Shown here: positions 25,035 through 34,190 of the stretch, in pieces
Position numbering within the stretch: the first letter of the stretch is position 1
How the letters are laid out: every line of letters begins with the position of its first letter
DNA from: QNYQ01 sp964542985
Lineage (GTDB): Archaea; Thermoproteota; Thermoprotei_A; Sulfolobales; Pyrodictiaceae
Direction of reading: 5' to 3'
NCBI GenBank assembly: GCA_964542985.1
Contig: CAZIWH010000001.1
Coordinates: forward strand, 41,390 to 105,389
DNA length: 64,000 nt
Position numbers and translations under genes: made by a program
Notes under the pieces: model-generated
What the model was told of the DNA's origin: nothing
Seen by the model: the letters and a program-made list of their open reading frames with translations, nothing else
Databases searched by the model: none

Positions 25035-26318
25035 TTAGGGGCGCAATTGCTCTGGGAGCTTGTCTAGTGGTATCTCTTGCTGCTCGCGTATCTTCATGTT
25101 CTTTACTACGACTTTGTTATTTTTAGCTTCCTTTTCGCCTATAATTATAGCGTGGTCTATGCCTTGCTTTGCTGCACGTGCCAGTGCTTTTTGCAGCTTC
25201 TTTGTGACTGTGACTGGAGCTTTGAAGTTGCTGGGTAATAGGTCTTGGACTTTCGCCGCATAGGGGAGCAGGTTCTCGCTCAGCACTATTATTATGGCCT
25301 TCTTTTCCTCGCTTGCCGTTACTGATAGCTTTTTCTTATCCATGAGCGCTGCTAGCGTCCTGTCGAGGCCTATGGCGAATCCTGTTCCGGGGACGTCTTC
25401 GTCTCCATAGATGCTGATTAGCTTATCGTATCTTCCTCCGCCAGCGATGCTTACAGGGAAACCTGGTACCTTAACCTCGAATATCACGCCTGTGTAGTAG
25501 GCTAGGCCGCGTGCAAATGCAAGGTCCGGCTCTATTCGTAGAGTGGGCTCATAGCTGCTGAGCATGCTTATGAGCCGGGTTAGCTCGTCCACGGCCGCTG
25601 CCACGTCTTGGTGACCGCTCTCTAGCAGTATTTCTCTCACCTTCTCAGGCTCGTTCCTGTGGCTCCATAGTTGTCTTAGGAGTGTTTCTAGTTGCTTATA
25701 GTTCCTCGTTTTTAGCTCTTCGAGAGCTTGGTCATAGAGTGATTTGTCCATTAGGTGTAGTATATGATCCTGCAGATCTTCGGGGACACTATGTTTCGCG
25801 AAGAGTATCCTGTAGAGCCTTGTCGTACCTATTTTTAGCACTATGTCTTCTAGGAAGCCTATTGCGCGATAGAATGCTATGAGTAACTTTATAACTTCAA
25901 AGTCTGCTTCTATTCCAGGCGCCCCCAAGAGTTCTACTCCTGCCTGCCAGAATTCGCGGTAGCGAGCCCGCTGGGGCTCCTCGTAGCGGAAACAGTTTAC
26001 GATATAGTAGAGGCGGATTGGCTTGGGGCGTCCACGGAGGTGTTTGAGATAGATTCTCGCTATGCTTGCCGTAGCCTCGGGGCGTAGGGCTACCTCTCTA
26101 CCCGCTTTGTCCATGAACACGTACATCGAGCGCCTTATCTCTTCTCCGGCTTTTATAGCAAAGATTTCAAATCTCTCAAGTGTTGGCGGTTTTACCTCCT
26201 CGTATCCATGTTTTCTAGCCAGCTCGGCGAATATCTCGGCAAGCCTGCTAAGTATCCTTGATTCCGGCTCGAGTATGTCGCGGAAGCCTCTGAGCGGTTC
26301 AAGCTTTATCCTCGCCAT
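25035..26318 (-). CDS. hisS: histidyl-tRNA synthetase
   Basis: Charges tRNA-His. The 427-residue class II enzyme has LEPLRGFRDILEPES at the N-terminus, motif 2 RYEEPQRARYREFWQAGVELLG, the histidine loop ARGLAYYTGVIFEV and motif 3 GTGFAIGLDRTLAAL, followed by the anticodon domain. Base composition is lower in GC than its neighbours tmcA and mptG. The start overlaps the end of the splicing endonuclease gene by 20 bases, so the two are coupled. Confidence 0.95.
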   Translation of the reverse strand: MARIKLEPLRGFRDILEPESRILSRLAEIFAELARKHGYEEVKPPTLERFEIFAIKAGEEIRRSMYVFMDKAGREVALRPEATASIARIYLKHLRGRPKPIRLYYIVNCFRYEEPQRARYREFWQAGVELLGAPGIEADFEVIKLLIAFYRAIGFLEDIVLKIGTTRLYRILFAKHSVPEDLQDHILHLMDKSLYDQALEELKTRNYKQLETLLRQLWSHRNEPEKVREILLESGHQDVAAAVDELTRLISMLSSYEPTLRIEPDLAFARGLAYYTGVIFEVKVPGFPVSIAGGGRYDKLISIYGDEDVPGTGFAIGLDRTLAALMDKKKLSVTASEEKKAIIIVLSENLLPYAAKVQDLLPSNFKAPVTVTKKLQKALARAAKQGIDHAIIIGEKEAKNNKVVVKNMKIREQQEIPLDKLPEQLRP

Positions 26319-26727
26319 TGCTCGCCGCCTCCTCTCGCGGCTTCGGCGTGAATGGAGCCACGCTGTAGTATGTTATGTCGCCGTAGCGATCCACTATCGC
26401 GAGGAGGGGGTCCCAGCCGTTCTTCCGGGCCTCCTCTACGAAGGAGTAGAGCTGCTCTATGTTGATTTGCCTACTCTCTTCGAGCACTAGTATGTACTTT
26501 GTGAACCGGGGATCCTTCTTGCTCTTTCTTAGAAGCAGACTGTTGGGCCTCGGCCCTGGGGCTGGCAGTCGTCCGCGTTTGCGCAGATCCAGGTATACCT
26601 CGAAGAGTACCCATATGTCCGGGTTCTCTCTCAGAAGCTCTCTCATAAGCTTGGCGAAGGTTTCCCCGCCCTCTTTCGCCGTATAGGCTTCGTAGAGCTT
26701 CTCTAGCGCCTCCGCTGGCCTTGTCAT
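26299..26727 (-). CDS. tRNA splicing endonuclease, structural (non-catalytic) subunit
   Basis: A 142-residue EndA-fold protein that would pair with a catalytic subunit to cut bulge-helix-bulge introns in tRNA and rRNA. It has the family core VYLDLRKRGRLPAPGPRPNSLLL, LVLEESRQINIEQLYSFVEEARKNGW and LLAIVDRYGDITYYSV. The catalytic Tyr-His-Lys triad is not present: no histidine lies in the active-site segment. Crenarchaeal enzymes are heterotetramers of catalytic and structural chains, which fits. ATG 26727 has GGAGG in front. It shares a bidirectional TATA region with mtnA. Confidence 0.8.
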   Translation of the reverse strand: MTRPAEALEKLYEAYTAKEGGETFAKLMRELLRENPDIWVLFEVYLDLRKRGRLPAPGPRPNSLLLRKSKKDPRFTKYILVLEESRQINIEQLYSFVEEARKNGWDPLLAIVDRYGDITYYSVAPFTPKPREEAASNGEDKA

Positions 26728-26769
26728 GGTGGCCTCCTGGAGGGTGGTGACCTTCTTAGGGGAGGGTTT

Positions 26770-26785
26770 TCCCCTTTTATCCCTC
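26770..26785. promoter_or_regulatory. shared TATA region of mtnA and the endonuclease-hisS operon
   Basis: CCCCTTTTATCCC at 26770-26782 is TATA-like on both strands (GGGATAAAAGGGG on minus). In the plus direction it is about 27 bases from GTG 26806; in the minus direction it is about 50 bases from ATG 26727. Confidence 0.55.
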
Positions 26786-26805
26786 CTCGGGCATCCTGCT
26801 TCTCG

Positions 26806-27897
26806 GTGCGTGTCTTGGTGGACATGGGCATCGTTGAGAAGCTGCGTATACGTCCTCTCGAGTGGGTTGAGGATGGCGAGGGGCCTAGGTTCCGTTGGCT
26901 TGATACCAGGCTTATTCCCTGGGAGGAGGTGTATAGAGAGACTAGGGACTACAGAAGGGTAGCTAAGGCTATAGTTGACATGGAGATACGTGGCGCGCCG
27001 GCTATCGGTGTCGCGGCCGCGTATGGTCTAGCGCTGGCTGCGGTATATTCGCATGCCGAGAGGCTCGAGGACCTTATGGCTGAGCTTGAGGAAGCCAGAA
27101 GGGTGCTTGCATCTACGAGGCCGACTGCGTTCAACCTCTTCTGGGCGCTGCACCGTGTAATGGAGCGAGCAAGGGAGGCTGCTGCGAAGGGGCGCGATGC
27201 TGTTGTGCGCGCTGTCGTCGAGGAGGCTAAGAGGATTCACGTAGAGGATGTTGAGACCAATATTCGCCTTGGACGTATTGGAGCGAAGCTCATCGAGGAC
27301 GGTGACACTATCCTGACCCACTGCAACGCTGGCGCTCTAGCTACGGCCGGCTATGGCACCGCGGAGGGTGTCATGCGTGCTGCCGTGGAGGAGGGGAAGC
27401 GTATCCGCGTGATAGCTACCGAGACCAGGCCACTGCTGCAGGGCGCTAGGCTCACTGTCTGGGAACTTATGAGGGAGGGCATCGAGGTTAAGCTTATAAC
27501 GGATAACATGGTTGGCTATGTTATGTACCGAGGTCTCGTAGACAAGGTAGTTGTCGGCGCTGATAGGATCACTGCCGACGGCTACGTTGCCAACAAGATA
27601 GGGACCTATATGATAGCTACCATGGCTCATAGGCATGGCGTACCCTTCTATGTTGCCGCGCCCTCCTCGACCTTCGACCTCTCACTGCAGGGCGATGGCA
27701 TACCGATAGAAGAGAGAAGCCCGGATGAAGTGCGTACCATTCTAGGTAAGCTAACTATAACGATTCCCAGCGTCCCAGTATACAACCCCGCCTTCGATAT
27801 CACACCACCCGAACTAGTGACTGCAATTATAAGCGAGAAGGGTATAATCACGCCGCCCTACGCCCAAACTATTAGAAAGGTTCTAGGGGGCAAGTAG
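26806..27897 (+). CDS. mtnA: methylthioribose-1-phosphate isomerase family protein
   Basis: An eIF2B-related isomerase that converts 5-methylthioribose 1-phosphate to the ribulose form in methionine salvage. Visible motifs are EIRGAPAIGVAAAYG, STRPTAFNLFWAL, ILTHCNAGALATAGYGTA (catalytic Cys), TETRPLLQGARLT, ITDNMVGY, VVGADRITADGYVANKIGTY (catalytic Asp) and PFYVAAPSSTFD. GTG 26806 lies about 27 bases after a TATA element and would be leaderless; ATG 26824 is an alternative. The related ribose-1,5-bisphosphate isomerase is shorter and lacks the same N-terminal part, so MtnA is preferred. Its end overlaps the tadC-like gene by 15 bases. Confidence 0.88.
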   Translation: MRVLVDMGIVEKLRIRPLEWVEDGEGPRFRWLDTRLIPWEEVYRETRDYRRVAKAIVDMEIRGAPAIGVAAAYGLALAAVYSHAERLEDLMAELEEARRVLASTRPTAFNLFWALHRVMERAREAAAKGRDAVVRAVVEEAKRIHVEDVETNIRLGRIGAKLIEDGDTILTHCNAGALATAGYGTAEGVMRAAVEEGKRIRVIATETRPLLQGARLTVWELMREGIEVKLITDNMVGYVMYRGLVDKVVVGADRITADGYVANKIGTYMIATMAHRHGVPFYVAAPSSTFDLSLQGDGIPIEERSPDEVRTILGKLTITIPSVPVYNPAFDITPPELVTAIISEKGIITPPYAQTIRKVLGGK

Positions 27898-29157
27898 AAT
27901 TTTCTTCGCCACGAGGAGCGCGAGTATCGGAGCAGGGTTCGTGGCTAGTAGCCCAGTCAACGTGTACGAGTACGATATGCCCATTACAATTACTGCTACC
28001 GACGTTGCCGCCAAATAGAGCGGCGCTACGGTCTTCATATTGCCTCCACCCAAGACAGGAAGTGGTCCTCCTCCCACGCTGGCTGGGCTAACGAAGAGTG
28101 TTGAGACTACTTTCAGCGAGATCGCCGACACTATGAGTATCATTACCAGCATAGTTGATGCAGCTAGGTGCGTGGAGAGTATCCTGCGGTAAGCCTCCTC
28201 CAGGCTCTCGATTATTGATTCTACCAGCTTTAGCTTCTTCACCGCCTCGCCTCCCGCGCTAACTAGGGAGGCTATCGTCTTAGAAGTCAATTTTTCCAGC
28301 GGAGAGCCCTCGACACCTATGCGTGAGGCCATCCTTTCTCCGGCTCTCACGGTGAGGGCTAGTGCTTTACCCCTAACTCTTATCTCCCGTGCACCGGTGG
28401 CAAAGCTGTCACTGAGGCTTCTAGCCGCTAGTCTGGTCTCCTCGACGCTCCGGAAGCTCTTGATAAGCACGATGTTGGAGGCAACATCTGCTGCAACAGC
28501 TACAGCTAATGGAAGGTAGAGTAGAGGCGGGCGCAGTGCTAGGGTTGTAGCAAGTGACGCTATATATGCTGCATTTAGGATTGTTACCGTGTTGCTGTTC
28601 TTGACTGCTAATAGTGTTATCTTGTTGACGCGTGCAAAGAAGGGTGTTGCTAGTGCTATGATTACTGCCAGGATGCTTGCTCCTAGTATTGCGCCGGTAT
28701 TTGAGGCTACAAGCGCAGCAAACGATATTATCATTATATTCATTGAAAGCATTAGTAAAGACAACTTTATTGTCTCGTTGACCGTGCTGAGCTTACTTGA
28801 GAGTTCTTCTTTGAACAGCTCGACAGCCTTTTCTACAAGCTCTCCGACTATGGCTGCCTTGTTGGCCCTAACGCCGTAGGATATAGTGTAGCTTCTCATC
28901 AAGTTACCGAGCCTCTTGCCCCCTACACTGAGGGCCGCCTCCTCTAAGGCGTGCAGATCGTCGAAGTACTTGCCTCGGAGGAGCCTGTAGCAGCGCGCCA
29001 GCCTCCGGCTTGAGTCTAGAGGGCTATCCTCGTCTAGCACCATTAGGGCGTGATGAGGAGCCAGCGAGCCTATACTATGCCCTAATATTATTAGCATAAG
29101 GAAGGGTAGCTCCAGCGTTATGTTCGCTGATCGTCTACATAGCTTATTCATATTCAT
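27883..29157 (-). CDS. TadC/GspF-type pilus assembly membrane protein
   Basis: A 424-residue membrane protein that forms the platform of an archaeal type IV pilus-like system. Two halves each have a cytoplasmic helical block followed by hydrophobic spans (SLLMLSMNIMIISFAALVAS, ILAVIIALATPFF, LLYLPLAVAVAADVASN and, near the end, LYLAATSVAVIVMGISYSY), the layout of TadC/FlaJ. The frame is open to 29211, but ATG 29157 comes one base after the ATPase stop and is the likely start. It is the third gene of an operon after a pilin and a secretion ATPase. Confidence 0.75.
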   Translation of the reverse strand: MNMNKLCRRSANITLELPFLMLIILGHSIGSLAPHHALMVLDEDSPLDSSRRLARCYRLLRGKYFDDLHALEEAALSVGGKRLGNLMRSYTISYGVRANKAAIVGELVEKAVELFKEELSSKLSTVNETIKLSLLMLSMNIMIISFAALVASNTGAILGASILAVIIALATPFFARVNKITLLAVKNSNTVTILNAAYIASLATTLALRPPLLYLPLAVAVAADVASNIVLIKSFRSVEETRLAARSLSDSFATGAREIRVRGKALALTVRAGERMASRIGVEGSPLEKLTSKTIASLVSAGGEAVKKLKLVESIIESLEEAYRRILSTHLAASTMLVMILIVSAISLKVVSTLFVSPASVGGGPLPVLGGGNMKTVAPLYLAATSVAVIVMGISYSYTLTGLLATNPAPILALLVAKKILLAP

Positions 29158-29158
29158 C

Positions 29159-30694
29159 TCAGGCTCCACCTCCGAGTGAGTCCAGATACTTGGTTGCGTA
29201 GTACCTTGCAACTGCGTGAGGGAAACTTGCCTCAGACTCGGAGGCCACTATTCTAGCCTTATGCATCAACTCCTTTGAGAGCTGACTACGAGACAGCCCC
29301 TCTTCAAGCATAATCTCCTCTAGTACGCTGCTCTGCTCTACTACCATGTCCACACTATCTGGGAGGAAGATGCCGTTACCGGGTAGCCATGCGAATATTC
29401 TTGAGACCCTAACTTTGCCAGAAGCGTCGTCGTAGAGTGGCTCAGCTGCTTCGGTCACCCTTCTGGCGCCACCGAGAAGCCCAAACCTCTTGACCACAAC
29501 GATACTCTTTATCGAGGCTATTAGCTGGTCGTCCACGGAGAAGGGTGGGTGCCGGAGCCTCCTGACGGCGATCTCTGCGGTCTCTGCATGCATCGTCGTA
29601 AGGGCTGCGTGGCCGCTGCTCGCAGCATACGCGAATACCCGGGCCTCTTCTCCACGTATCTCTCCGACAACGAGGTAGTCTGGTCGACGACGTAGAGCGA
29701 AACGGACGAGCTTGTAGAGTGTTATATCTTCGCCTTCTTCTAGGCCGTACACTGGCCTCGTTACCAGGCTGTCCCAGTTGGGATGGCTGCTAAGGTTAAG
29801 CTCTGGCGTGTCCTCAACCGTCACGATGCGGCTCCAGGAGGGCACCAAGTCCAGCAGCGCCTGGAGCAACGTGGTCTTACCTGAGGCCGTGGGACCCGCT
29901 ATAAGTATAGGCTTACGGTACTCTACTAGAGTCCACAGGTACGCTGCCAGGAGCGGCGATAGCACGCCATTTTTGACCAGGCTTACAAGCCTAATGGGTC
30001 TCCCCCTATGCTTTCTTATAACTAACGAGGAGCCGTGTCTTGTCACCTCGCGGTGCAGCGTAGCGGCAAGCCGATGGCCTTCTGGTAGAAGGGCTTCAGT
30101 GTAGGGCCTGGCCAGGCTTAGCTCGCGGCCACCCCTCTTGGCGAGGAACTGTATCATAGCGTCAGCAGACTCTGCACCTAGTACCACATTTGTTAAAGCC
30201 CAAATGGGGCCTATCCTCCGATGAACTATCTTTGCGACATACTCTGGACCGTCTAGGGCTATCTCTTCAACTTCGGGGTCAATTGCTAGCGGGTAGAGCG
30301 GACCATATCCTTTTGCTATTTTTTCCGCCGTATACAGCACTATGTCGCTCATATCGGCGCCACCGCATTCGGTGAGGACAAACGCTGCGCTTTGCAACTC
30401 AGCGGGGCTGCGTCCATCAGCAAGAGCCCTTGAGGCGAGCTCTATGCCGGCATCAAGCACTGCTTTGCGGCACGTTGTATCGCCCGGGTAGTGCTCCTCT
30501 ACGCAGTAATACGGTGCACCGCCTTTCACTGCAAGCACTACTGTTGCGACGCCACCGCCTATACTATATTCCAAGAGGCGGCGCCCGAGGCTCATCGAGC
30601 AAGTTACGGGCTCCACAAGCGAATAGAGGAGGGGATCCTCCTGCAGCCTTTTCCTTTGTAAAAAATACTTTAGGCTTGGAGCCAAGTATATCAC
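29159..30694 (-). CDS. type II/IV secretion-type ATPase (PilB/GspE-like)
   Basis: A 511-residue ATPase that would power pilus assembly. Motifs: ILIAGPTASGKTTLLQALL (Walker A), IVTVEDTPELNL, LRRRPDYLVVGEIRGEEA (Walker B and Asp box region), and SGHAALTTMHAE (His box). The N-terminal domain has YCVEEHYPGD and EIALDGP. Starts: GTG 30694 or, more attractive, TTG 30685 four bases after GGGTGAT. It sits between the pilin-like gene and the TadC-like gene. It could serve either an adhesive pilus or another surface filament; no archaellum accessory genes are present. Confidence 0.88.
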   Translation of the reverse strand: MIYLAPSLKYFLQRKRLQEDPLLYSLVEPVTCSMSLGRRLLEYSIGGGVATVVLAVKGGAPYYCVEEHYPGDTTCRKAVLDAGIELASRALADGRSPAELQSAAFVLTECGGADMSDIVLYTAEKIAKGYGPLYPLAIDPEVEEIALDGPEYVAKIVHRRIGPIWALTNVVLGAESADAMIQFLAKRGGRELSLARPYTEALLPEGHRLAATLHREVTRHGSSLVIRKHRGRPIRLVSLVKNGVLSPLLAAYLWTLVEYRKPILIAGPTASGKTTLLQALLDLVPSWSRIVTVEDTPELNLSSHPNWDSLVTRPVYGLEEGEDITLYKLVRFALRRRPDYLVVGEIRGEEARVFAYAASSGHAALTTMHAETAEIAVRRLRHPPFSVDDQLIASIKSIVVVKRFGLLGGARRVTEAAEPLYDDASGKVRVSRIFAWLPGNGIFLPDSVDMVVEQSSVLEEIMLEEGLSRSQLSKELMHKARIVASESEASFPHAVARYYATKYLDSLGGGA

Positions 30695-30712
30695 CCCCTC
30701 ACTCCGCTATCT

Positions 30713-31105
30713 CTAGCTAACCCTTATAGGATCCGTGGTGTAGTTCTTGCCTGCATATGTGTAGCTAAGTATTACTACAACGGGCTGACACGTTGCCGGC
30801 GGTTTTATCCTTATAGTCTCCGTGGAGCCCGCGTCTATAACTACGCCAAGAAGCACCTTTGCTTGTACGCCGCTGCTGCAGTCTATCTGGGCAGCAGTTA
30901 CGTTAACCGGGTAGTTGCCGTTATTGTCTGCGGTGACGTATATTACGCCAAGGTCTGGGAGGTACTGGGCATCGTAGGCGTAGAACATGGGTTTGTCGGT
31001 TACCGTGCGTATTGTTCCCATGAAGTACTGGTATATTATTGCACCTGCAGCTAGTGCCGCCATTAACAGTATAACCGCTGATACGATGGGGGATATGGCC
31101 CTCAT
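30713..31105 (-). CDS. type IV pilin-like protein with class III signal
   Basis: A 130-residue secreted subunit. ATG 31105 gives MRAISPIVSAVILLMAALAA, a very short positive head, a likely cleavage after RA, and the ISPIVS hydrophobic core of archaeal pilins. The mature part is beta-rich (YDAQYLPDLGVIYVTADNNG) with two cysteines (DCSSG and ATCQPV) that could form a disulfide, and ends in YTYAGKNYTTDPIRVS. It heads the ATPase-TadC operon. The matching aspartate peptidase is at 42.7 kb. A promoter-like AT-rich region at 31185-31199 is shared with top6B. Confidence 0.8.
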   Translation of the reverse strand: MRAISPIVSAVILLMAALAAGAIIYQYFMGTIRTVTDKPMFYAYDAQYLPDLGVIYVTADNNGNYPVNVTAAQIDCSSGVQAKVLLGVVIDAGSTETIRIKPPATCQPVVVILSYTYAGKNYTTDPIRVS

Positions 31106-31185
31106 GGCTCGCTCCCTCTCATCTCTCCTGATTCCTCGCGTCGTTAGAGCTGGCAGAGGGTTGTGACACAAGTTGCAAACAAGAA

Positions 31186-31199
31186 ATACATATATAGGG
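31186..31199. promoter_or_regulatory. TATA region of top6B (and possibly the pilin operon)
   Basis: AAATACATATATAG at 31185-31198 is the most AT-rich point between the two divergent genes. On the plus strand it predicts a start near 31222, just before GTG 31227 of top6B. On the minus strand it lies about 85 bases ahead of the pilin ATG. Confidence 0.55.
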
Positions 31200-31226
31200 C
31201 GAAGTAATTTCGAACTATGTTTTTAT

Positions 31227-32876
31227 GTGGATAAGAGGCTAGAGGCTTCAGCTACCCGGGGCCCAAAGGTGCCTCGCCGTCAACAAGTGCAGCAACGTAG
31301 GGAAAGCTTCCGTAGCATGACACCATCGCAGTTCTTCTACGAGTATAGGGAGGTCGCTGGCTTCGGTAGTCCCTCGAGGGCGCTATACCAGACTGTTCGC
31401 GAACTAGTTGAGAACGCCCTTGACGCTACAGACGTACACGGTATCCTACCCGAAGTAACAGTTATCATAGAGAAGTTTTCGCCCAATAAACCATACTATA
31501 AGGTGACAGTGGAGGACAACGGGATAGGAATTCAACCCCAACACGTGCCATATGCATTCGGCCAAGTGCTCTACAGCTCAAAGTACAGGCTTAGACAAGC
31601 TAGAGGCCGCTTCGGCCTAGGAGCAAAGATGGCCATACTCTACGGCCAGATAAAGACGGGACAGCCCGTTGAAGTCTACACCTCGCCAATAAACTCTAAC
31701 AAAATCTACTACTACCGGATAAAGATTGATATCGAACATAATCGCCCGATAGTGCTCACACGTGCCGAGTTCCCGAACCCAAGCGGCTGGCACGGCACAA
31801 GGGTAAGCGTCATCATAGAGGGGGACTGGCCACGCGCCAGGCAAAGAGTACATACATACATACAGCGAACAGCTATAGCTGCCCCCTACGCGAACATAGT
31901 GTTCATCGATCCTGACGGAAACATTGTTGTATATACTAGGCAGATAGAGAAGCTACCGCCAATACCACGCGAGGTTAAACCACACCCACACGGCGTGGAC
32001 ATAGAGCTGCTAAAGCAGTTGATAAAGAAGACTCAAGCCAAGAACATGCTAGAGTTCATGATAGAGGCCTTCCAAGGCGTGGGCAAGAAGACTGCCGAAT
32101 CCTTCCTCGAGTTTGCGAAGATAGACAAGAACCTTGATCCTCATAAGCTGGACGACCGCCAGCTGGAGTACCTCGCACGCAAACTCCGCGAATACCCACG
32201 TTTCAGGCCGCCAAGCGCTGATGCACTCTCACCCTTCGGCCCAAGCATAATAGAAGCCGGCTTGAGGGCCATTCTCAAACCCGAGTTCGTGACCGCAGTC
32301 ACGAGACGTCCCAAGGCCTATGAGGGACACCCATTCATAGTTGAGGTCGGAATAGCTTATGGAGGGAACATACCCCCCTCGAACGAACCTATACTACTAC
32401 GATATGCCAATAAGATACCACTACTCTACGACGAGAAGGCTGACGTAGCATGGAAGGTCGTAGATCCTAAGAATTTTGACTGGAAAGCATACCTAGTAAA
32501 CTTTCCTGCACCGATAGCAGTGCTCACACATATCGCAAGCACAAAGGTTCCCTACAAGGGCGTAGGCAAGGAAAGCGTAGCAGACGTACCGGAGATAGAA
32601 AGAGAGCTGCGCAATGCGCTCCGCGAGGCCGCTAGGAGGCTCAGAGACTATCTACTAAAGAAGCGCAAGGAAGAAGAGGCCAAGAAGAGGATAGTAACAT
32701 TCATGAAGTACACACCCGAAGTCGCTAAGAGCCTTGCAGTCATACTCAAAGACTACGGCGTCAAAGAGGAGGAAGTGCGCAACATGCTGCTGGCAGCTAT
32801 GAAGAAGCGGCTAGGCTTAGAAGATAAGAAATTCGAGGAACTGGTAAAAGGTCTAGAAGTCACTGTGGAGGAATAA
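31227..32876 (+). CDS. top6B: DNA topoisomerase VI subunit B
   Basis: The ATPase subunit of the archaeal type IIB topoisomerase, which relaxes and decatenates DNA. The GHKL motifs are clear: VRELVENALDATDVHG, VEDNGIGI, RGRFGLGAKMAILYG and the transducer KPYEGHPF-like segment with the switch lysine region. GTG 31227 lies just after the predicted transcription start and gives 549 residues, near the usual length; ATG 31317 would keep the core domain but trim the tail. The subunit A gene follows after 46 bases. Confidence 0.93.
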   Translation: MDKRLEASATRGPKVPRRQQVQQRRESFRSMTPSQFFYEYREVAGFGSPSRALYQTVRELVENALDATDVHGILPEVTVIIEKFSPNKPYYKVTVEDNGIGIQPQHVPYAFGQVLYSSKYRLRQARGRFGLGAKMAILYGQIKTGQPVEVYTSPINSNKIYYYRIKIDIEHNRPIVLTRAEFPNPSGWHGTRVSVIIEGDWPRARQRVHTYIQRTAIAAPYANIVFIDPDGNIVVYTRQIEKLPPIPREVKPHPHGVDIELLKQLIKKTQAKNMLEFMIEAFQGVGKKTAESFLEFAKIDKNLDPHKLDDRQLEYLARKLREYPRFRPPSADALSPFGPSIIEAGLRAILKPEFVTAVTRRPKAYEGHPFIVEVGIAYGGNIPPSNEPILLRYANKIPLLYDEKADVAWKVVDPKNFDWKAYLVNFPAPIAVLTHIASTKVPYKGVGKESVADVPEIERELRNALREAARRLRDYLLKKRKEEEAKKRIVTFMKYTPEVAKSLAVILKDYGVKEEEVRNMLLAAMKKRLGLEDKKFEELVKGLEVTVEE

Positions 32877-32922
32877 CGCCCATCCCCCGGGGATACACTA
32901 ATTCGCTTCACGCCCGCTACCG

Positions 32923-34110
32923 GTGAGTAGAGAGGGAGCACCATTGAGCTACGAGGAGTATATCGATCAAGTAGACCGTAAAGCAAGACAACACGCTCTA
33001 GAAGTGTTCCGCGAGACCTTCAAGCAAATATACGACCAAATAAAGAGAGGCGAGAGACCTTTCCTAATGCTGCCTAAACGAACTCTCGCCAATACAATCT
33101 ATGACGAGAGCAGGAAGCTCCTTCTCCTTGGGCCGGAGAAGCTTAAACGAAGCTTCTTTGACTTGAACGAGTCTAAGAAGTTTATGCAGACTCTTCTAAT
33201 GGCACGGATAATCTACGAGGCGCTCGAACGGGATGAATATCCAACCATACGTGACCTCTACTACCGAGGCAAGCACACCATAGTATATAGTGAGCCCGGA
33301 GGCAGGCGCCACGAGGAGAACACCTGGGATGAACAACGCGAATCCGACGCCGTGATCAGAGACATAGAAGTATTCACGGGGCTGCTCAGAGAAGAAATGT
33401 TGATACTCAGTAAGGAGAAGGGCAAAGTCGTAGGCAACATGAGGATACGCAGCGGCGGCGACATCATAGACCTAAGCAAGATGGGGCATGGCGCCTACTC
33501 TATTGAACCCACACCAGACCTCATAGAATTCATAGACATCGACGCAGAATACGTGCTAGTAGTTGAGAAGGACGCTGTGTTCCAACAACTACACAGGATA
33601 GGCTTCTGGAGACGCCACAAGGCGATATTAATCACGAGCGCCGGTCAACCGGATCGCGCTACCAGACGCTTCGTACGCAGGCTCAGTGAGGAGCTAAAGC
33701 TGCCAGTATACATATTGACAGACGCAGACCCCTACGGATGGTACATCTACAGCGTATTTAAGATAGGCTCAATAACGCTTAGTTACGAGAGCGAACGGCT
33801 GGCAACCCCCAATGCACGATTCATAGGAGTAAGCATGACCGACATATTCGGCTACGGTAGGAAGAAACCCTACCTCTCCGAGCAGGAGAGGCGCAACTAT
33901 ATAATCAAGGCGAAAGAAGCGGACCTAAAAAGAGCCGACGAACTCATGAACTATAAATGGTTCCAGACAAGGAAGTGGCAGATAGAGATAAAGATATTCA
34001 AGGAGAAGAAGGCCAAACTCGAGATAGAGGCATTGACAAGCAAGGGACTCCGCTTCCTAGCAGACAAGTATCTACCCGAGAAAATAGAGACGGGAGACTG
34101 GATAGAATAA
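32923..34110 (+). CDS. top6A: DNA topoisomerase VI subunit A
   Basis: The Spo11-like cleavage subunit. The catalytic tyrosine is in TIRDLYYRGKH (Y113/Y114) and the TOPRIM metal site in YVLVVEKDAVFQQL and YILTDADPYGW. The length of 395 residues matches the family. GTG 32923 is one start; TTG 32944 with GGGAG in front is the other. It is in an operon with top6B. A tandem repeat (GCGAATAGTAGA twice) follows the stop. Confidence 0.94.
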   Translation: MSREGAPLSYEEYIDQVDRKARQHALEVFRETFKQIYDQIKRGERPFLMLPKRTLANTIYDESRKLLLLGPEKLKRSFFDLNESKKFMQTLLMARIIYEALERDEYPTIRDLYYRGKHTIVYSEPGGRRHEENTWDEQRESDAVIRDIEVFTGLLREEMLILSKEKGKVVGNMRIRSGGDIIDLSKMGHGAYSIEPTPDLIEFIDIDAEYVLVVEKDAVFQQLHRIGFWRRHKAILITSAGQPDRATRRFVRRLSEELKLPVYILTDADPYGWYIYSVFKIGSITLSYESERLATPNARFIGVSMTDIFGYGRKKPYLSEQERRNYIIKAKEADLKRADELMNYKWFQTRKWQIEIKIFKEKKAKLEIEALTSKGLRFLADKYLPEKIETGDWIE

Positions 34111-34114
34111 CCAC

Positions 34115-34138
34115 GCGAATAGTAGAGCGAATAGTAGA
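34115..34138 (+). repeat. two tandem copies of a 12-base unit after top6A
   Basis: GCGAATAGTAGA occurs twice in a row directly after the top6A stop. It is followed by CCCCC-TAA-GGGGG (34160-34172), a short hairpin before deoC. Function unknown; it may be a simple duplication. Confidence 0.6.
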
Positions 34139-34190
34139 AACCGACGCCCGACGGTAGTACCCCCTAAGGGGGATCCCGGGGGCAGCAGTC

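Noticed and set aside
34115..34138. Tandem 12-base repeat as a CRISPR or replication iteron
   Set aside because: Only two units, no spacers, no further copies seen nearby.
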